DNA of 59,565 nt from Proteobacteria bacterium UBA1844 (GTDB lineage: Bacteria; Pseudomonadota; Gammaproteobacteria; Steroidobacterales; Woeseiaceae). Shown piece by piece: positions 8,615 to 17,108 of the stretch. Location: positions 1 to 59,565 of the forward strand of contig DDIS01000205.1 in assembly GCA_002338615.1 (NCBI GenBank), read 5' to 3'. The notes under the pieces are model-generated. The model did not search any database, was not told the origin of the DNA, and was given only the letters and a program-made list of their open reading frames with translations. Position 1 is the first letter of the stretch. The number at the start of each line of letters is the position of its first letter. Position numbers and translations under genes: made by a program.

Positions 8615-9213
8615 TGCTAAACGCTCTGCTCGTTTCCCAAGTCGTCCTGTTACTGCTCGTCGTTGCCCTCGGAGTCGTCGTTTTCGCGCTGACACGCCAG
8701 ATTGGCGTATTACACGAGCGCATCGCGCCAGCAGGAGCGCTGATGGTAGCGGGCGGGCCCAAAGTCGGCGAAGCCGCGCCCGGCATGGAAGTCACGGACA
8801 TCGAAGGGCGCACGATCCCTATCGGTGGCCAGGCAGACGACGGCCGCAGCCGCCTGATTTTTTTCCTCTCTCCGACCTGTCCCGTCTGTAAAACGCTGCT
8901 GCCGGTGTTGAAATCCGCGCAGAAGTCAGAGCGCGACTGGCTGGAAATTCAACTCGCAAGCGACGGCGACCTGGCGGAACATCGCCGTTTCTTTAGCGAC
9001 GCGGGACTCGACAGCTTCACCTACCTGTTGTCGTCGGCTCTCGGACGTGGCTACCAGGTGGGCAAATTACCATTCGCCGTGCTTATCGATGAACTTGGCA
9101 TCATCCGCTCCAAGGGCCTCGTGAATTCTCGCGAACATCTCGAGAGCCTGTTCGAGGCCAAGAACCGGGGTGTTGCGTCTATCCAGGAATATTTCAGCAA
9201 GGCTGACCACTGA
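8614..9213 (+). CDS. mauD: MauD-like thioredoxin-fold protein for TTQ amine dehydrogenase maturation
   Basis: 199 residues. An N-terminal membrane anchor (residues about 5-28) is followed by the MauD signature LTRQIGVLHERIAPAGALM and a thioredoxin fold with active-site SPTCPVCKTLLP (C-x2-C near residue 90). MauD is needed for correct disulfide formation in the TTQ-bearing light chain in the periplasm. It is translationally coupled to mauE by TAATG. Finding mauE and mauD downstream of a CoA ligase and a PhyH gene, not between the structural genes as in mauBEDA or aauBEDA, is unusual. It still ties this operon functionally to the amine dehydrogenase genes on the other strand. Confidence 0.9.
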   Translation: MLNALLVSQVVLLLLVVALGVVVFALTRQIGVLHERIAPAGALMVAGGPKVGEAAPGMEVTDIEGRTIPIGGQADDGRSRLIFFLSPTCPVCKTLLPVLKSAQKSERDWLEIQLASDGDLAEHRRFFSDAGLDSFTYLLSSALGRGYQVGKLPFAVLIDELGIIRSKGLVNSREHLESLFEAKNRGVASIQEYFSKADH

Positions 9214-9267
9214 GGCGATGGGCGGGTTTCCGTTGCTCCTGCTGCGTGAAATTATTCGCGGCGTTCG

Positions 9268-10287
9268 TCACGAGCGCAAATAACTCTCGGCCAGGGTACA
9301 GGCGCCGTCGACCAGCATCGGCGTAAGGTCCCGCGCCGTGTCGGTACCGGGCCGGGTGTGCACCCAGCCGACATAGGTACAGGCGCGGGCGAGAAAGAAC
9401 AGCGGCAATTGTTCAAGGTCCTCATCCGATAACGGGCGTTCGCTGCAATACGCGTCGATCAATGCGTCGCGGGCCAGCTCAAAATAACTTTCGCCCATTA
9501 TGAAATACAGGCTTGTTGCAAGTTCGAACAAATGCCAGCCAAAGCCGGCATCATCGAAATCGATCAGGCGCACGCGGGTACCGTCGACGAGCAGATTCTC
9601 GGGCGCGAAATCCGCATGGATCATGCTGTAGCGGTCCCGGTTCTTGGGCAGTGCGCGCAAGTCGCGATACATGCGTGAACGGGCGCGCTCCAGCAACTCG
9701 CGTTCGTCGCGTTGCAGTGAGGGCAGCTCCCAAAAGCGACCCCAGAATGGCTGTTCGCCGGCAAGGCCTTCCTCGTCCCAGGCGTGGCGCACGAACCCAT
9801 CCGGTGGCGTCCACGCAGCCGACTGCTCGTGCACGCGGGCCGCAAGCCGGCCCACGGTGGCGTAGTTTTGACGGATTTGTGCATCGCTGCCCGCAACGCC
9901 CGCTTCGACTGAGCCGAGTTGCGCACCTTCGATCCATTCGAACAGGTCGACCTGCACGGGTTCGGGCAAGCCGTCGCATGGGACACTGGCCAGCAGGCTG
10001 CCGTCCTCCGTCGGTACTATCGTTGGTACGTCGATCGATGCAGCACCCAGCGCAGCGATCCATTGCAGCTCAGAGCGCAGCTCAGCGAGGCCATGATAAG
10101 CGTGACGATGCACACGCAGTGCGTACCGGGTTGCACCGGTATCGACCGCGAATACCGCATTCTCCCGGTACTTGATGAGCGCAAGTTTTGCGTTGCCGAT
10201 GCCCCAGGATTCGAGAGCCCGCCTGGCCGACGCCGCCATGCGGTTTGCCTGGTCGTCGGCCGGGAGTTCGTCGAAGTGCAGCCGCAT
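9268..10287 (-). CDS. Aminoglycoside phosphotransferase (APH)/choline kinase-fold small-molecule kinase
   Basis: 339 residues from the ATG at 10287; a GTG six codons earlier (10305) is possible. The ATG overlaps the stop of the upstream PLP gene (TAATG), which favours it. The Brenner motif MIHADFAPENLLVDG and the metal-binding LIDFDDAGFG are both present, with catalytic Asp in HAD. Family members phosphorylate hydroxyl groups of small amines, sugars or antibiotics with ATP. Pairing with a class III PLP enzyme of phospholyase type mirrors the hydroxylysine kinase/phosphohydroxylysine phospholyase and ethanolamine-phosphate lyase systems. The likely role is phosphorylation of an amino alcohol before elimination by its neighbour. 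It is the last gene of the minus-strand operon. Confidence 0.82.
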   Translation of the reverse strand: MRLHFDELPADDQANRMAASARRALESWGIGNAKLALIKYRENAVFAVDTGATRYALRVHRHAYHGLAELRSELQWIAALGAASIDVPTIVPTEDGSLLASVPCDGLPEPVQVDLFEWIEGAQLGSVEAGVAGSDAQIRQNYATVGRLAARVHEQSAAWTPPDGFVRHAWDEEGLAGEQPFWGRFWELPSLQRDERELLERARSRMYRDLRALPKNRDRYSMIHADFAPENLLVDGTRVRLIDFDDAGFGWHLFELATSLYFIMGESYFELARDALIDAYCSERPLSDEDLEQLPLFFLARACTYVGWVHTRPGTDTARDLTPMLVDGACTLAESYLRS

Positions 10288-11588
10288 TACAGTTCCGTGA
10301 GACACTCATCGAGCGTACCTAGTAGCAACTCCGCATGCTCGCGCGAGAATGGCATCGGCGGCCGCATCTTCAACACGTTGTCGTGCACGCCGATCTTGCT
10401 GATCAATACCCCCTTGTCACGCATCGCGTTCACGATTCGCTTTGCCACGGCGGTTGCGGGTGCCTGTGTCGCCCGGTCCGTGACCAGTTCCGTGGCGAAA
10501 AACAAACCGCGGCCGCGCACGTCACCGATGATGTCGTGCCTTTTCTGCAGGCTACGCAGGCCCGCGAGAACGTAATCGCCGACGACGCGCGCATTTTCCA
10601 CCAGCTGCTCGTCTTCGAGTACGTCCAGTACAGCTGCCGCGGCGGCACAGGAAACGGGATTGCCGCCGAAAGTATTGAAGTACATGGTGGACTCTCCAAA
10701 TTCGGTGACGAGCTCACGGCGCGCCACGACTCCGGAAATAGGATGTCCATTGCCCATCGGCTTGCCCAGCGTAACTATGTCGGGTACTACGCCATGATGC
10801 TGATAGCCCCACATGTGATCGCCCATGCGGCCGAAACCCGGCTGCACTTCATCGGCAATAAAAAACCCGCCCGCGGCGCGCACACGTCGGACCGCATCGG
10901 CGACGTAGCCGGCCGGTACGTCTGGCAGACCCTCGCTGGAATAAATCGTATCGACGAGCATGGCCGCCACGCCGACACCATCCGCCTCCAGCGAATCGAT
11001 CGCAGCCTGCACAGTTTTTGCATACGCGGCAGCGAGGTCGCCGGCTGGGAAACCCGCAGGCACCCGGTAACTGTCGGGCGCTGGAATTGTCCGCACATAG
11101 GGGCCGCGCTCTTTGGCCGGGGTGAACACGGAACTGATCGTTGCTACGGTCGTCGTATTGCCATGATAGGCAAAATTCGTAGCAATAATGCCCATGTTGC
11201 CGCTGCAGCGCCGCGCCATACGAATGGCAATCTCGTTTGCTTCGCTGCCCGTACAGGCGAGCATGAGCATCGACAGCGAATCGTCGAAGGTGGCCGTCAG
11301 GCGCTCGCCGTAGTCGAGAATATTGCGATGCAGATAACGCGTATGCGTATTCAGCGTCCGCGCCTGCTGGCAAAGGGCATCGACGACTCGTGGATGACAG
11401 TGGCCGACATGCGGCACGTTGTTGTACGCATCGAGGTAGCGGCGGCCGTCCGCATCGTAGAGCCAGACGCCTTCGCCCCGTACAAGATGTAATGGATTGT
11501 CGTAAAAAAGTGGTGAACCGGAGCCGAGCAGCCGCTGACGCCGCTCAAGAAGTTCGTTTACCTTGCCAGGCTCGTTCGTGTCGTTCAT
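10287..11588 (-). CDS. Class III PLP-dependent aminotransferase-fold enzyme, probable amino-alcohol O-phosphate phospholyase
   Basis: 433 residues of fold-type I. The PLP lysine lies in TLGKPMGNGHP and the cofactor-binding Asp in FIADEVQPGFGRMG; these match the AGXT2L (ethanolamine-phosphate and phosphohydroxylysine phospho-lyase) branch better than omega-transaminases. Such enzymes eliminate phosphate from a phosphorylated amino alcohol to give an aldehyde and ammonia. AGAGGC before the ATG gives a good ribosome binding site. It overlaps the symporter gene by 4 bp and the kinase gene by 1 bp. With the kinase, the product would be an aldehyde suited to the aldehyde dehydrogenase of the same operon. 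A plain transaminase using pyruvate cannot be excluded. Confidence 0.82.
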   Translation of the reverse strand: MNDTNEPGKVNELLERRQRLLGSGSPLFYDNPLHLVRGEGVWLYDADGRRYLDAYNNVPHVGHCHPRVVDALCQQARTLNTHTRYLHRNILDYGERLTATFDDSLSMLMLACTGSEANEIAIRMARRCSGNMGIIATNFAYHGNTTTVATISSVFTPAKERGPYVRTIPAPDSYRVPAGFPAGDLAAAYAKTVQAAIDSLEADGVGVAAMLVDTIYSSEGLPDVPAGYVADAVRRVRAAGGFFIADEVQPGFGRMGDHMWGYQHHGVVPDIVTLGKPMGNGHPISGVVARRELVTEFGESTMYFNTFGGNPVSCAAAAAVLDVLEDEQLVENARVVGDYVLAGLRSLQKRHDIIGDVRGRGLFFATELVTDRATQAPATAVAKRIVNAMRDKGVLISKIGVHDNVLKMRPPMPFSREHAELLLGTLDECLTEL

Positions 11589-13156
11589 ATTTTTGCCTCT
11601 ATTTGCGAGCCGAATTCACCGCGAATGAGTTGTTCCGGGTAGGCATCCCGATCGATGCGGGCACGCGCGCTGTGATCAGTCAGGGATACCAGGATAGCGG
11701 CAGCAAAAGCCGCAAACACCGAAAACAGCGTTGGGTAGGCGTACGGAAAAATTGCCCGTTCGTGGCCGAGCACATCGACCCAGATGGTCGGACTGAGCAG
11801 GGACAGCAGCAGTACCACGACCAGACCCGTTGTGCCGCCGGCAATTGCACCACGTGTCGTAAATTTTGGCCAATAGAGCGCTAACACGAGCAGTGGAAAA
11901 TTGACGCTGGCCGCGATTGCCAGTACCAGCGCCGATATGATGCCGATATTGAGATCTTTGAACAGTGCGCTCAAAGCGATTGCCATTATGCCGATCGCCA
12001 GGGTGGAGACCTTCGACACGCGCATTGCCTGTCGGTCAGAGATGGACTCGACATGAATGACGCGAGTGTAGAGATCGTAAGCGATGCTTGCCGACGCCGA
12101 CAACAAAATGCCGGACACGACCGCCAGTATGGTCGCGAAGGCGACGGCGGCGATGAAACCCATAAACGGCGCACCGCCGACGATTTCCGCAAGGTGTACG
12201 GCGATCATGTTTGCGCCGCCGGCGACATGCCCCGTGGCATCGATATACGCCGTCTCTCCGGCCAGCAATGACACCGCGCCGAGGCCCAGGATAACCGTCG
12301 CGCCCATGAAGTAACCGATGAATACGACGGCGTAGCCGATGGACTGACGGGCGGCCGCGTCGTCGGTGACGGTAAAAAACCGCATCAGTACGTGCGGTAG
12401 CCCGGCCGTTCCACAAACGAATGCCAGGACCAGCGAGATGACGCTGATCGGGTCGCGGTACAGTCCGCCCGGCCGCAGAACGGACTCACCCAGCGGGTGG
12501 ACAGCGGCAGCCGACGAGAACAGTGCGCTTAAGTCAAAGTCGAAACGTTTTAACACCAGAATCAGCAGCATGCTGCCGCCGCCCAGCAGCAATCCGGCTT
12601 TGACGACTTGTACCCAGGTCGTCGCAAGCATGCCGCCAAAGGTTACATAGACCAGCATGGGCAAACCGATGGCGATGACAGCGGTGAGGTAAGGCAGTCC
12701 GAATATTGTCTGGATGAGCGCGCCCGCACCCACCATCTGGGCGATCAAATAGGGGATGGCGACACTCAAGGTACCCACCGCTGCGAGTATGCGCATGGGG
12801 CGCGCGTCCAGACGATACGCAACCACGTCGGCAAAGGTGTAACGTCCGAGATTACGCAGACGGTCGGCGAAAATGAGGAGAATCAGGGCCCAGCCCACGG
12901 CACCACCGATGGCGAACAACAGGGCGTCGGTACCGCCCATGAACGCGAGGCCCGTCAAGCCAAGAAAAGTAGCGGCTGACATGAAGTCACCAGCCAGGGC
13001 CAGGCCGTTCTGAAACCCGGTGATGCGCCCACCCGTGTTGTAGAACTCCCCGGCGGTCTGCGTGCGCCGGGCAGCCCACCAGGTGATTGCCAGCCCGGCG
13101 GCGATGAACGCAAGGAATACCACGATCGCGGTGGTATTGGCCGCGGAACCGTTCAC
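11585..13156 (-). CDS. Sodium:solute symporter (SSS), ActP-like
   Basis: 523 residues with about 13 transmembrane segments. Conserved stretches include GEFYNTGGRITGFQNG, ALAGDFMSAATFLG and TFGGMLATTWVQ, which place it in the SSS family next to ActP (acetate permease). It would carry a small carboxylate or related solute with sodium across the inner membrane. The GTG start overlaps the stop of the DUF485 gene (TAGTG), the same pairing as yjcH-actP in Escherichia coli. Its end overlaps the PLP enzyme gene (ATGA). In this operon it could take up an acid or an amino compound that feeds the pathway. Substrate is unknown. Confidence 0.88.
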   Translation of the reverse strand: MNGSAANTTAIVVFLAFIAAGLAITWWAARRTQTAGEFYNTGGRITGFQNGLALAGDFMSAATFLGLTGLAFMGGTDALLFAIGGAVGWALILLIFADRLRNLGRYTFADVVAYRLDARPMRILAAVGTLSVAIPYLIAQMVGAGALIQTIFGLPYLTAVIAIGLPMLVYVTFGGMLATTWVQVVKAGLLLGGGSMLLILVLKRFDFDLSALFSSAAAVHPLGESVLRPGGLYRDPISVISLVLAFVCGTAGLPHVLMRFFTVTDDAAARQSIGYAVVFIGYFMGATVILGLGAVSLLAGETAYIDATGHVAGGANMIAVHLAEIVGGAPFMGFIAAVAFATILAVVSGILLSASASIAYDLYTRVIHVESISDRQAMRVSKVSTLAIGIMAIALSALFKDLNIGIISALVLAIAASVNFPLLVLALYWPKFTTRGAIAGGTTGLVVVLLLSLLSPTIWVDVLGHERAIFPYAYPTLFSVFAAFAAAILVSLTDHSARARIDRDAYPEQLIRGEFGSQIEAKI

Positions 13157-13458
13157 TACGAGTTGGCCTTTCGCAGCAATTCCTTGAGCGGAGCGAGCAG
13201 CCGGTTTACGGCGTAGAGGTAGTAAAGGGAAGTGGCGATTGCGAGCAGAATAATGCCATATCCTGCGGTGATTGCCCGGTTCACACCACTGCCGAAAACG
13301 GGCTGGCCCATGGCGTCGGTTGCATGCAGACCGGCAAATGCGTAGGCCAGGTATGCGCCAAGCAGCAACCCGGCCAACCGCCAGCGCAGGCGGCTGCGTT
13401 GCAGCAACAGCCGTCGGACTGCGGGTGACTGCAGTAGCGCATCGATGTCAGTGGTCAT
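13156..13458 (-). CDS. DUF485 (YjcH-like) membrane protein
   Basis: 100 residues with two transmembrane segments (about 27-47 and 60-82), the layout of DUF485 proteins that accompany ActP-type symporters. The basic stretch SRLRWRLAGLLLGAYLAYAF opens the first segment. The ATG at 13458 starts inside the end of the cytochrome gene (11-bp overlap), and the stop overlaps the symporter start. It probably supports the symporter, as inferred from constant pairing in other genomes; its biochemical role is not established. The longer upstream reading frame is only overlap with the cytochrome gene. Confidence 0.83.
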   Translation of the reverse strand: MTTDIDALLQSPAVRRLLLQRSRLRWRLAGLLLGAYLAYAFAGLHATDAMGQPVFGSGVNRAITAGYGIILLAIATSLYYLYAVNRLLAPLKELLRKANS

Positions 13459-13936
13459 TGTGACCTGGCGCGGATTCCGGGGCATTTGCCAACTCATGTG
13501 CAAGGCTTGGCGTCGTCTGCGCAATATCGTGCAAAATGGCGATGCGCGTACGCGCGGGGTCTGATTCGATCTCGGTCCGTAAACTCGCTACTTCGGCCGT
13601 CGTATAGGGTTTGTAATTGTCGGGCAACTGGTCAGGGCTGTAAGTGAGCAGCATCCAGTTCAGAAGGTCCGCGAGTTGATCGTCAGGCAAAGGCGCCGCC
13701 GCAACGCCCGGCACGTGGACCACGAATGCACGTCCTTCGGCGGAGCGCAGGAAGTAGCCAATAAAATTATTCATATTGGGTACCCGATCGGTCGCGCCGC
13801 TTGCATCGGGCAGATGACAGCCCTGGCAATTCATTGCGTAATTGAAATGGGCGAGCTCGTCGTCAGCTCGCGCCGCACCGCTGCTCACGAGTAGAACCAG
13901 CAACACGGCCAGCACCTGTCGCGACCTGCAAGCCAC
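13448..13936 (-). CDS. Periplasmic monohaem cytochrome c, likely electron acceptor of the amine dehydrogenase
   Basis: 162 residues from a GTG at 13936, just after the light-chain stop. A signal peptide (residues about 1-24, VLAVLLVLLVSSGAARA) is followed by the haem motif CQGCH (residues 37-41). Methionines such as in NNFIG or NWMLLTY regions may supply the sixth ligand. In aromatic amine dehydrogenase clusters a small c-type cytochrome also follows the light-chain gene, and TTQ enzymes pass electrons to cupredoxins or cytochromes c. The start is inferred from the spacing: 2 bp after the stop, with a signal peptide beginning immediately. The much longer open frame upstream runs through the light-chain gene and is not coding. 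Confidence 0.82.
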   Translation of the reverse strand: MACRSRQVLAVLLVLLVSSGAARADDELAHFNYAMNCQGCHLPDASGATDRVPNMNNFIGYFLRSAEGRAFVVHVPGVAAAPLPDDQLADLLNWMLLTYSPDQLPDNYKPYTTAEVASLRTEIESDPARTRIAILHDIAQTTPSLAHELANAPESAPGHNDH

Positions 13937-13938
13937 CG

Positions 13939-14457
13939 TTACTTGTCCGGTGCTTTCCCGACAACGACCGCGGTCGAGCAGTTGTAGACCGCACTCTTGG
14001 TGCCCAGGCACCAGTTCAGATCGTTTGCCTTCTGCGGTCGGTAGACCGGCAGGTCGCCCTCGTTGCGCTGGCACAGGCAACTGCCGCAGGAACTCTTGCC
14101 ACAGCAATCGTTGTAGGAAATCAGGTAATGTTTGCCATCCACGGGATTCTCGCAGGTGCCGATCCAGGTGATTGGTGACATTTCCGTTCCCGGCGGACAG
14201 GAGTTGGGCGTGCCGCCGCAACAGTTGCAGAGAAAACCGTCAATCGCGCAATATCGCCAGTAATCGCAACTGTTCGGGTCGCCTTTCTCGCCGGCCTGGA
14301 GAGACGAGGACTGTTCGCCGCGCGCTACCGGTAACAAGGGCACCAGGGCCGCTCCGCCACCGACAATTGCAGCCACCTGGCCAAGAAAACCGCGTCGCGA
14401 AGTCTGTTGCGCCAGCCCGCGCGCCTTGCTCTCCACCAGTGAATCCAGCCATTTCAT
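13939..14457 (-). CDS. TTQ amine dehydrogenase light chain (aromatic amine/methylamine dehydrogenase type)
   Basis: 172-residue precursor with a Tat-like leader (SRRGFLGQ at 20-27). Conserved blocks CDYWRYCAIDGFLC, CPPGTEMSPITWIGTC and DLPVYRPQKANDLNWC mark the light chain. Aligned to the Paracoccus methylamine dehydrogenase light chain as I recall it, Trp57 and Trp108 that form tryptophan tryptophylquinone correspond to W98 and W149. The catalytic Asp32 and Asp76 correspond to D73 and D117, with identical spacing. The mature part has 14 Cys, two more (C80 and C124) than the 12 of the Paracoccus protein, so a seventh disulfide is possible. The enzyme deaminates a primary amine to an aldehyde and ammonia in the periplasm. 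Aromatic amines seem likelier than methylamine from context. Confidence 0.93.
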   Translation of the reverse strand: MKWLDSLVESKARGLAQQTSRRGFLGQVAAIVGGGAALVPLLPVARGEQSSSLQAGEKGDPNSCDYWRYCAIDGFLCNCCGGTPNSCPPGTEMSPITWIGTCENPVDGKHYLISYNDCCGKSSCGSCLCQRNEGDLPVYRPQKANDLNWCLGTKSAVYNCSTAVVVGKAPDK

Positions 14458-14494
14458 CGTTACATGTCCTCCGGTTCAGCCACAATGCACGGCA

Positions 14495-15637
14495 CTAGTG
14501 TGCACCGTGTAGCAGCAATGGGGTCTCCTGACCGAAGTCGGAGATTGTGCGCAGCTTTGTGCCCTTGTTGGCATCGTAAACGTCGATATTCATTTCGATC
14601 GTCGTGACGACCAGCAATGGATTCGTATCGCGGGTGAGTTCGATAGAGACAGCAGGTAGCGCGAGTTCGATTTGACGCTCGCGCTTATGCGTGCGCGGAT
14701 CGAATACCCAAACCTCGGTGCCCGGGTCTTTGTGCGTATCCGTCTTTCCTTCGGCATGCATCAATACATACATTTTGCCGTTCGCGCTCATCACGGCGGG
14801 TGTCAGTCCGCCCGGACGCCAGTTACCTGCCTCAATTTCGGGCAGCGACCAGGACTCGCCGATAACGGGCAGGTCGCCACTCAGGTCGACGGGGATAACC
14901 CGCCCTTTGAAAGTCAGGAAATTTGCGTTCCGGCCTTGTATGGCAGGCTTCTCGAACACGGCATCGACGTCAGCGTTAAAAAACTGTTTGCTGCGCGTCG
15001 AGGATGCGACCCCGCCCGCGTCGTCGAGCGCCACTGTCAGGAACGTGCCTTCGCTGCACAGGGAGCTGAAGCCGCGCTTGCCGGTCGGATAGATCAGCGC
15101 ACAGCCGGGGATCGGTACTTCGTTGAGAAATTCACGCTTGTCGAGATCGACAACAGACACGGTGGTCGCTGGTGTGAAATTGAATATCAATGCCAGCTTT
15201 TCATCATCGACCAGTTGCAGCGCGTATTGAGTCGGCAAAATGCTGGCGCGCTTGGGCGGAACAACGATATCGGCCAGCGGGGCGAGGGTGCGTTTGTCGT
15301 ATACAGACAGTACGTCATTGCGCACACCGCGGTGCCCCAGCGAATGGAAGGTTTGCACGACGTACATCTCGGGTCGGCTATGCGCTTGCGCGAACTGGGC
15401 AATCTGCGCACCATTGAACATGCCCTTGTATTGCTCGCTTATCGAGTCCCGGTCCGCATCCAGCACAATGAACTTGCCATCGCTCATGTGAAAAAATGCA
15501 GCATCCTGGGCAATAATCCAGTGCGCCGGATATTGCTCCGGCAAGGTCTGGACTTGCCGTATCGGTTCCGGCTTGAGGTCAGCAAGTGATGCGCTACTTG
15601 CACCGAGACAGAGGCATGCAACTATAATTCGTATCAT
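14495..15637 (-). CDS. TTQ amine dehydrogenase heavy chain
   Basis: 380-residue precursor; the signal peptide IRIIVACLCLGASSASLA ends near residue 19. The rest is a seven-bladed beta-propeller of the amine dehydrogenase heavy-chain family, with blade-like repeats such as KFIVLDADRDSI, VLSVYDKRTLAPLAD and TEVWVFDPRTHKRERQIEL. It pairs with the light chain (37 bp downstream) as a heterotetramer in the periplasm. I choose the ATG at 15637, because it gives a clean signal peptide and starts 4 bp after the aldehyde dehydrogenase stop. The ATG at 15700 would overlap that gene and mask the signal. MauF and MauG homologs are not in the window. Confidence 0.9.
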   Translation of the reverse strand: MIRIIVACLCLGASSASLADLKPEPIRQVQTLPEQYPAHWIIAQDAAFFHMSDGKFIVLDADRDSISEQYKGMFNGAQIAQFAQAHSRPEMYVVQTFHSLGHRGVRNDVLSVYDKRTLAPLADIVVPPKRASILPTQYALQLVDDEKLALIFNFTPATTVSVVDLDKREFLNEVPIPGCALIYPTGKRGFSSLCSEGTFLTVALDDAGGVASSTRSKQFFNADVDAVFEKPAIQGRNANFLTFKGRVIPVDLSGDLPVIGESWSLPEIEAGNWRPGGLTPAVMSANGKMYVLMHAEGKTDTHKDPGTEVWVFDPRTHKRERQIELALPAVSIELTRDTNPLLVVTTIEMNIDVYDANKGTKLRTISDFGQETPLLLHGAH

Positions 15638-15641
15638 TTGA

Positions 15642-17060
15642 TCAGGCCGCCGCGTTGATGACTTTAATGGAAGTATAAGCTGCGAGTCCTTCCTCTCCAA
15701 ACTCTACCCCGATACCGGAGCACTTGATACCACCAAACGGTACGTGCGGAGCGATTTCGGCATGCTTGTTGACGTATACGGTACCCGCTTCAAGGCGTGC
15801 CGCGACCTTCGCCGTGGCGTCGCTGTCGTTGCCCCAGACAGAGGCGCCGAGGCCGAATATCGTTCCGTTTGCCCGGCGCACCGCATCATCGACGTCGCTG
15901 TAACGGACGATCGGCAGTACCGGTCCGAATTGTTCCTCGTCAACCAGGCGCGTGCCGTCTTCGATGTCCGCAACAAACGTCACCGGGTAGAAATAATTTG
16001 ATCCGCCCGTCGCTTTGCCGCCACACAGAACCTTTGCACCGGCTGCCCGTGCGTCATCGACCAGTTCAATCACGCGCTTGAACTGGCGTTCGTTTTGCAG
16101 GGGGCCGAGCAAGCTGGTCTCATCCATGCCGTTGCCCATCGGAATGTTGCCCGCGAAATCGACCAGAGCTTTGCAGGTGGCGTCATAGTCGCTGCCGTGA
16201 ACATAGAGGCGCTTCAACGCACCGCAGGTCTGGCCGGAGTTAATCATCGAGCCCCAGTACAGGCGCTCGACAAAGGGCGCCGGATCGGTGCCCGGCAGCA
16301 TAATGCCCGGGTCGTTGCCGCCAAGTTCGAGTGTCAGCGGTTTGAGCGTCGGGGCCGCACTGGACATGACTTTCTTGCCGGTTGCAATGGAGCCCGTGAA
16401 CACGATTTTGTTGATGCCGGCGTGTTCACTGAGCGCCGCGCCGAGTTCGTCTCCCCCGGAAATGACATTGATCAGCCCCTTGGGCAGGGCTGCACTGATC
16501 AACTCAAACATGCGCAAGGTGCTGAGCGGTGTAAATGGCGATGGCTTGAGTACCACGGTATTGCCGGTCCGAATGCCGGGCACGACGTGCCAGATAGCGA
16601 TCATCAGCGGCCAGTTCCAGGGGGTAATGGAACCCACCACGCCCAGCGGTTCACGGTGCATTTCGATCTTGCTGGCCTCGCTGTCCTCGAGCACTTTCAT
16701 CGGCAAGCTGAGTCCGGCCGTATATGCCGCCCAGCCCGCACAGCCACCGACTTCGAATTCCGAACCCATGCCTTTTAACGGCTTACCCTGCTCCTGGGTC
16801 AGCAAAGTCGCGAGTTCCGCCGCATTGTCGGTGACCACTTTTGCGATCGTCTGGCAGGCTTCCACCCGCTCCTGGTCACTCGAATGACGCCAGCGCTTGA
16901 ACGCTTCGCGCGCCGCACTAACCGCCTGTTCCAGGTGCTGCATCGTTCCGACCGGGACCAGACCCACGACCTCGCTGGTATCGGCGGGATTCCTGATTTC
17001 CGTGTAATCATCGGCCGCGACGGGTTCGCCGCCAATTGTCATCGTATATTTTTTCGTCAT
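15642..17060 (-). CDS. NAD(P)+-dependent aldehyde dehydrogenase
   Basis: 472 residues, standard ALDH length. Visible are the cofactor region TPWNWPLMIAIWHVVPGI, the FTGSIATGKKV loop, the general base in LTLELGGNDPGI and the nucleophile Cys in NSGQTCGALKRLY. It oxidises an aldehyde to an acid in the cytoplasm. Its place directly upstream of the amine dehydrogenase subunits suggests the aldehyde comes from amine oxidation, for instance an arylacetaldehyde; the phospholyase of the same operon may also feed it. It lies 48 bp after the SDR gene and 4 bp before the heavy-chain gene. The usual LELGGK is LELGGN here, so the residue after the second Gly is Asn. Confidence 0.9.
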   Translation of the reverse strand: MTKKYTMTIGGEPVAADDYTEIRNPADTSEVVGLVPVGTMQHLEQAVSAAREAFKRWRHSSDQERVEACQTIAKVVTDNAAELATLLTQEQGKPLKGMGSEFEVGGCAGWAAYTAGLSLPMKVLEDSEASKIEMHREPLGVVGSITPWNWPLMIAIWHVVPGIRTGNTVVLKPSPFTPLSTLRMFELISAALPKGLINVISGGDELGAALSEHAGINKIVFTGSIATGKKVMSSAAPTLKPLTLELGGNDPGIMLPGTDPAPFVERLYWGSMINSGQTCGALKRLYVHGSDYDATCKALVDFAGNIPMGNGMDETSLLGPLQNERQFKRVIELVDDARAAGAKVLCGGKATGGSNYFYPVTFVADIEDGTRLVDEEQFGPVLPIVRYSDVDDAVRRANGTIFGLGASVWGNDSDATAKVAARLEAGTVYVNKHAEIAPHVPFGGIKCSGIGVEFGEEGLAAYTSIKVINAAA

Positions 17061-17108
17061 GATCGTTCTCGCTTGAGTTCATAGCCGGCCGTTTTCGGCA
17101 AGCTGGGT

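Noticed and set aside
10335..11492. 385-codon plus-strand open frame opposite the class III PLP gene
   Set aside because: It is the antisense shadow of a well-supported enzyme; its translation has no recognisable fold and is rich in His, Arg and Gly as expected for a G+C-rich shadow.
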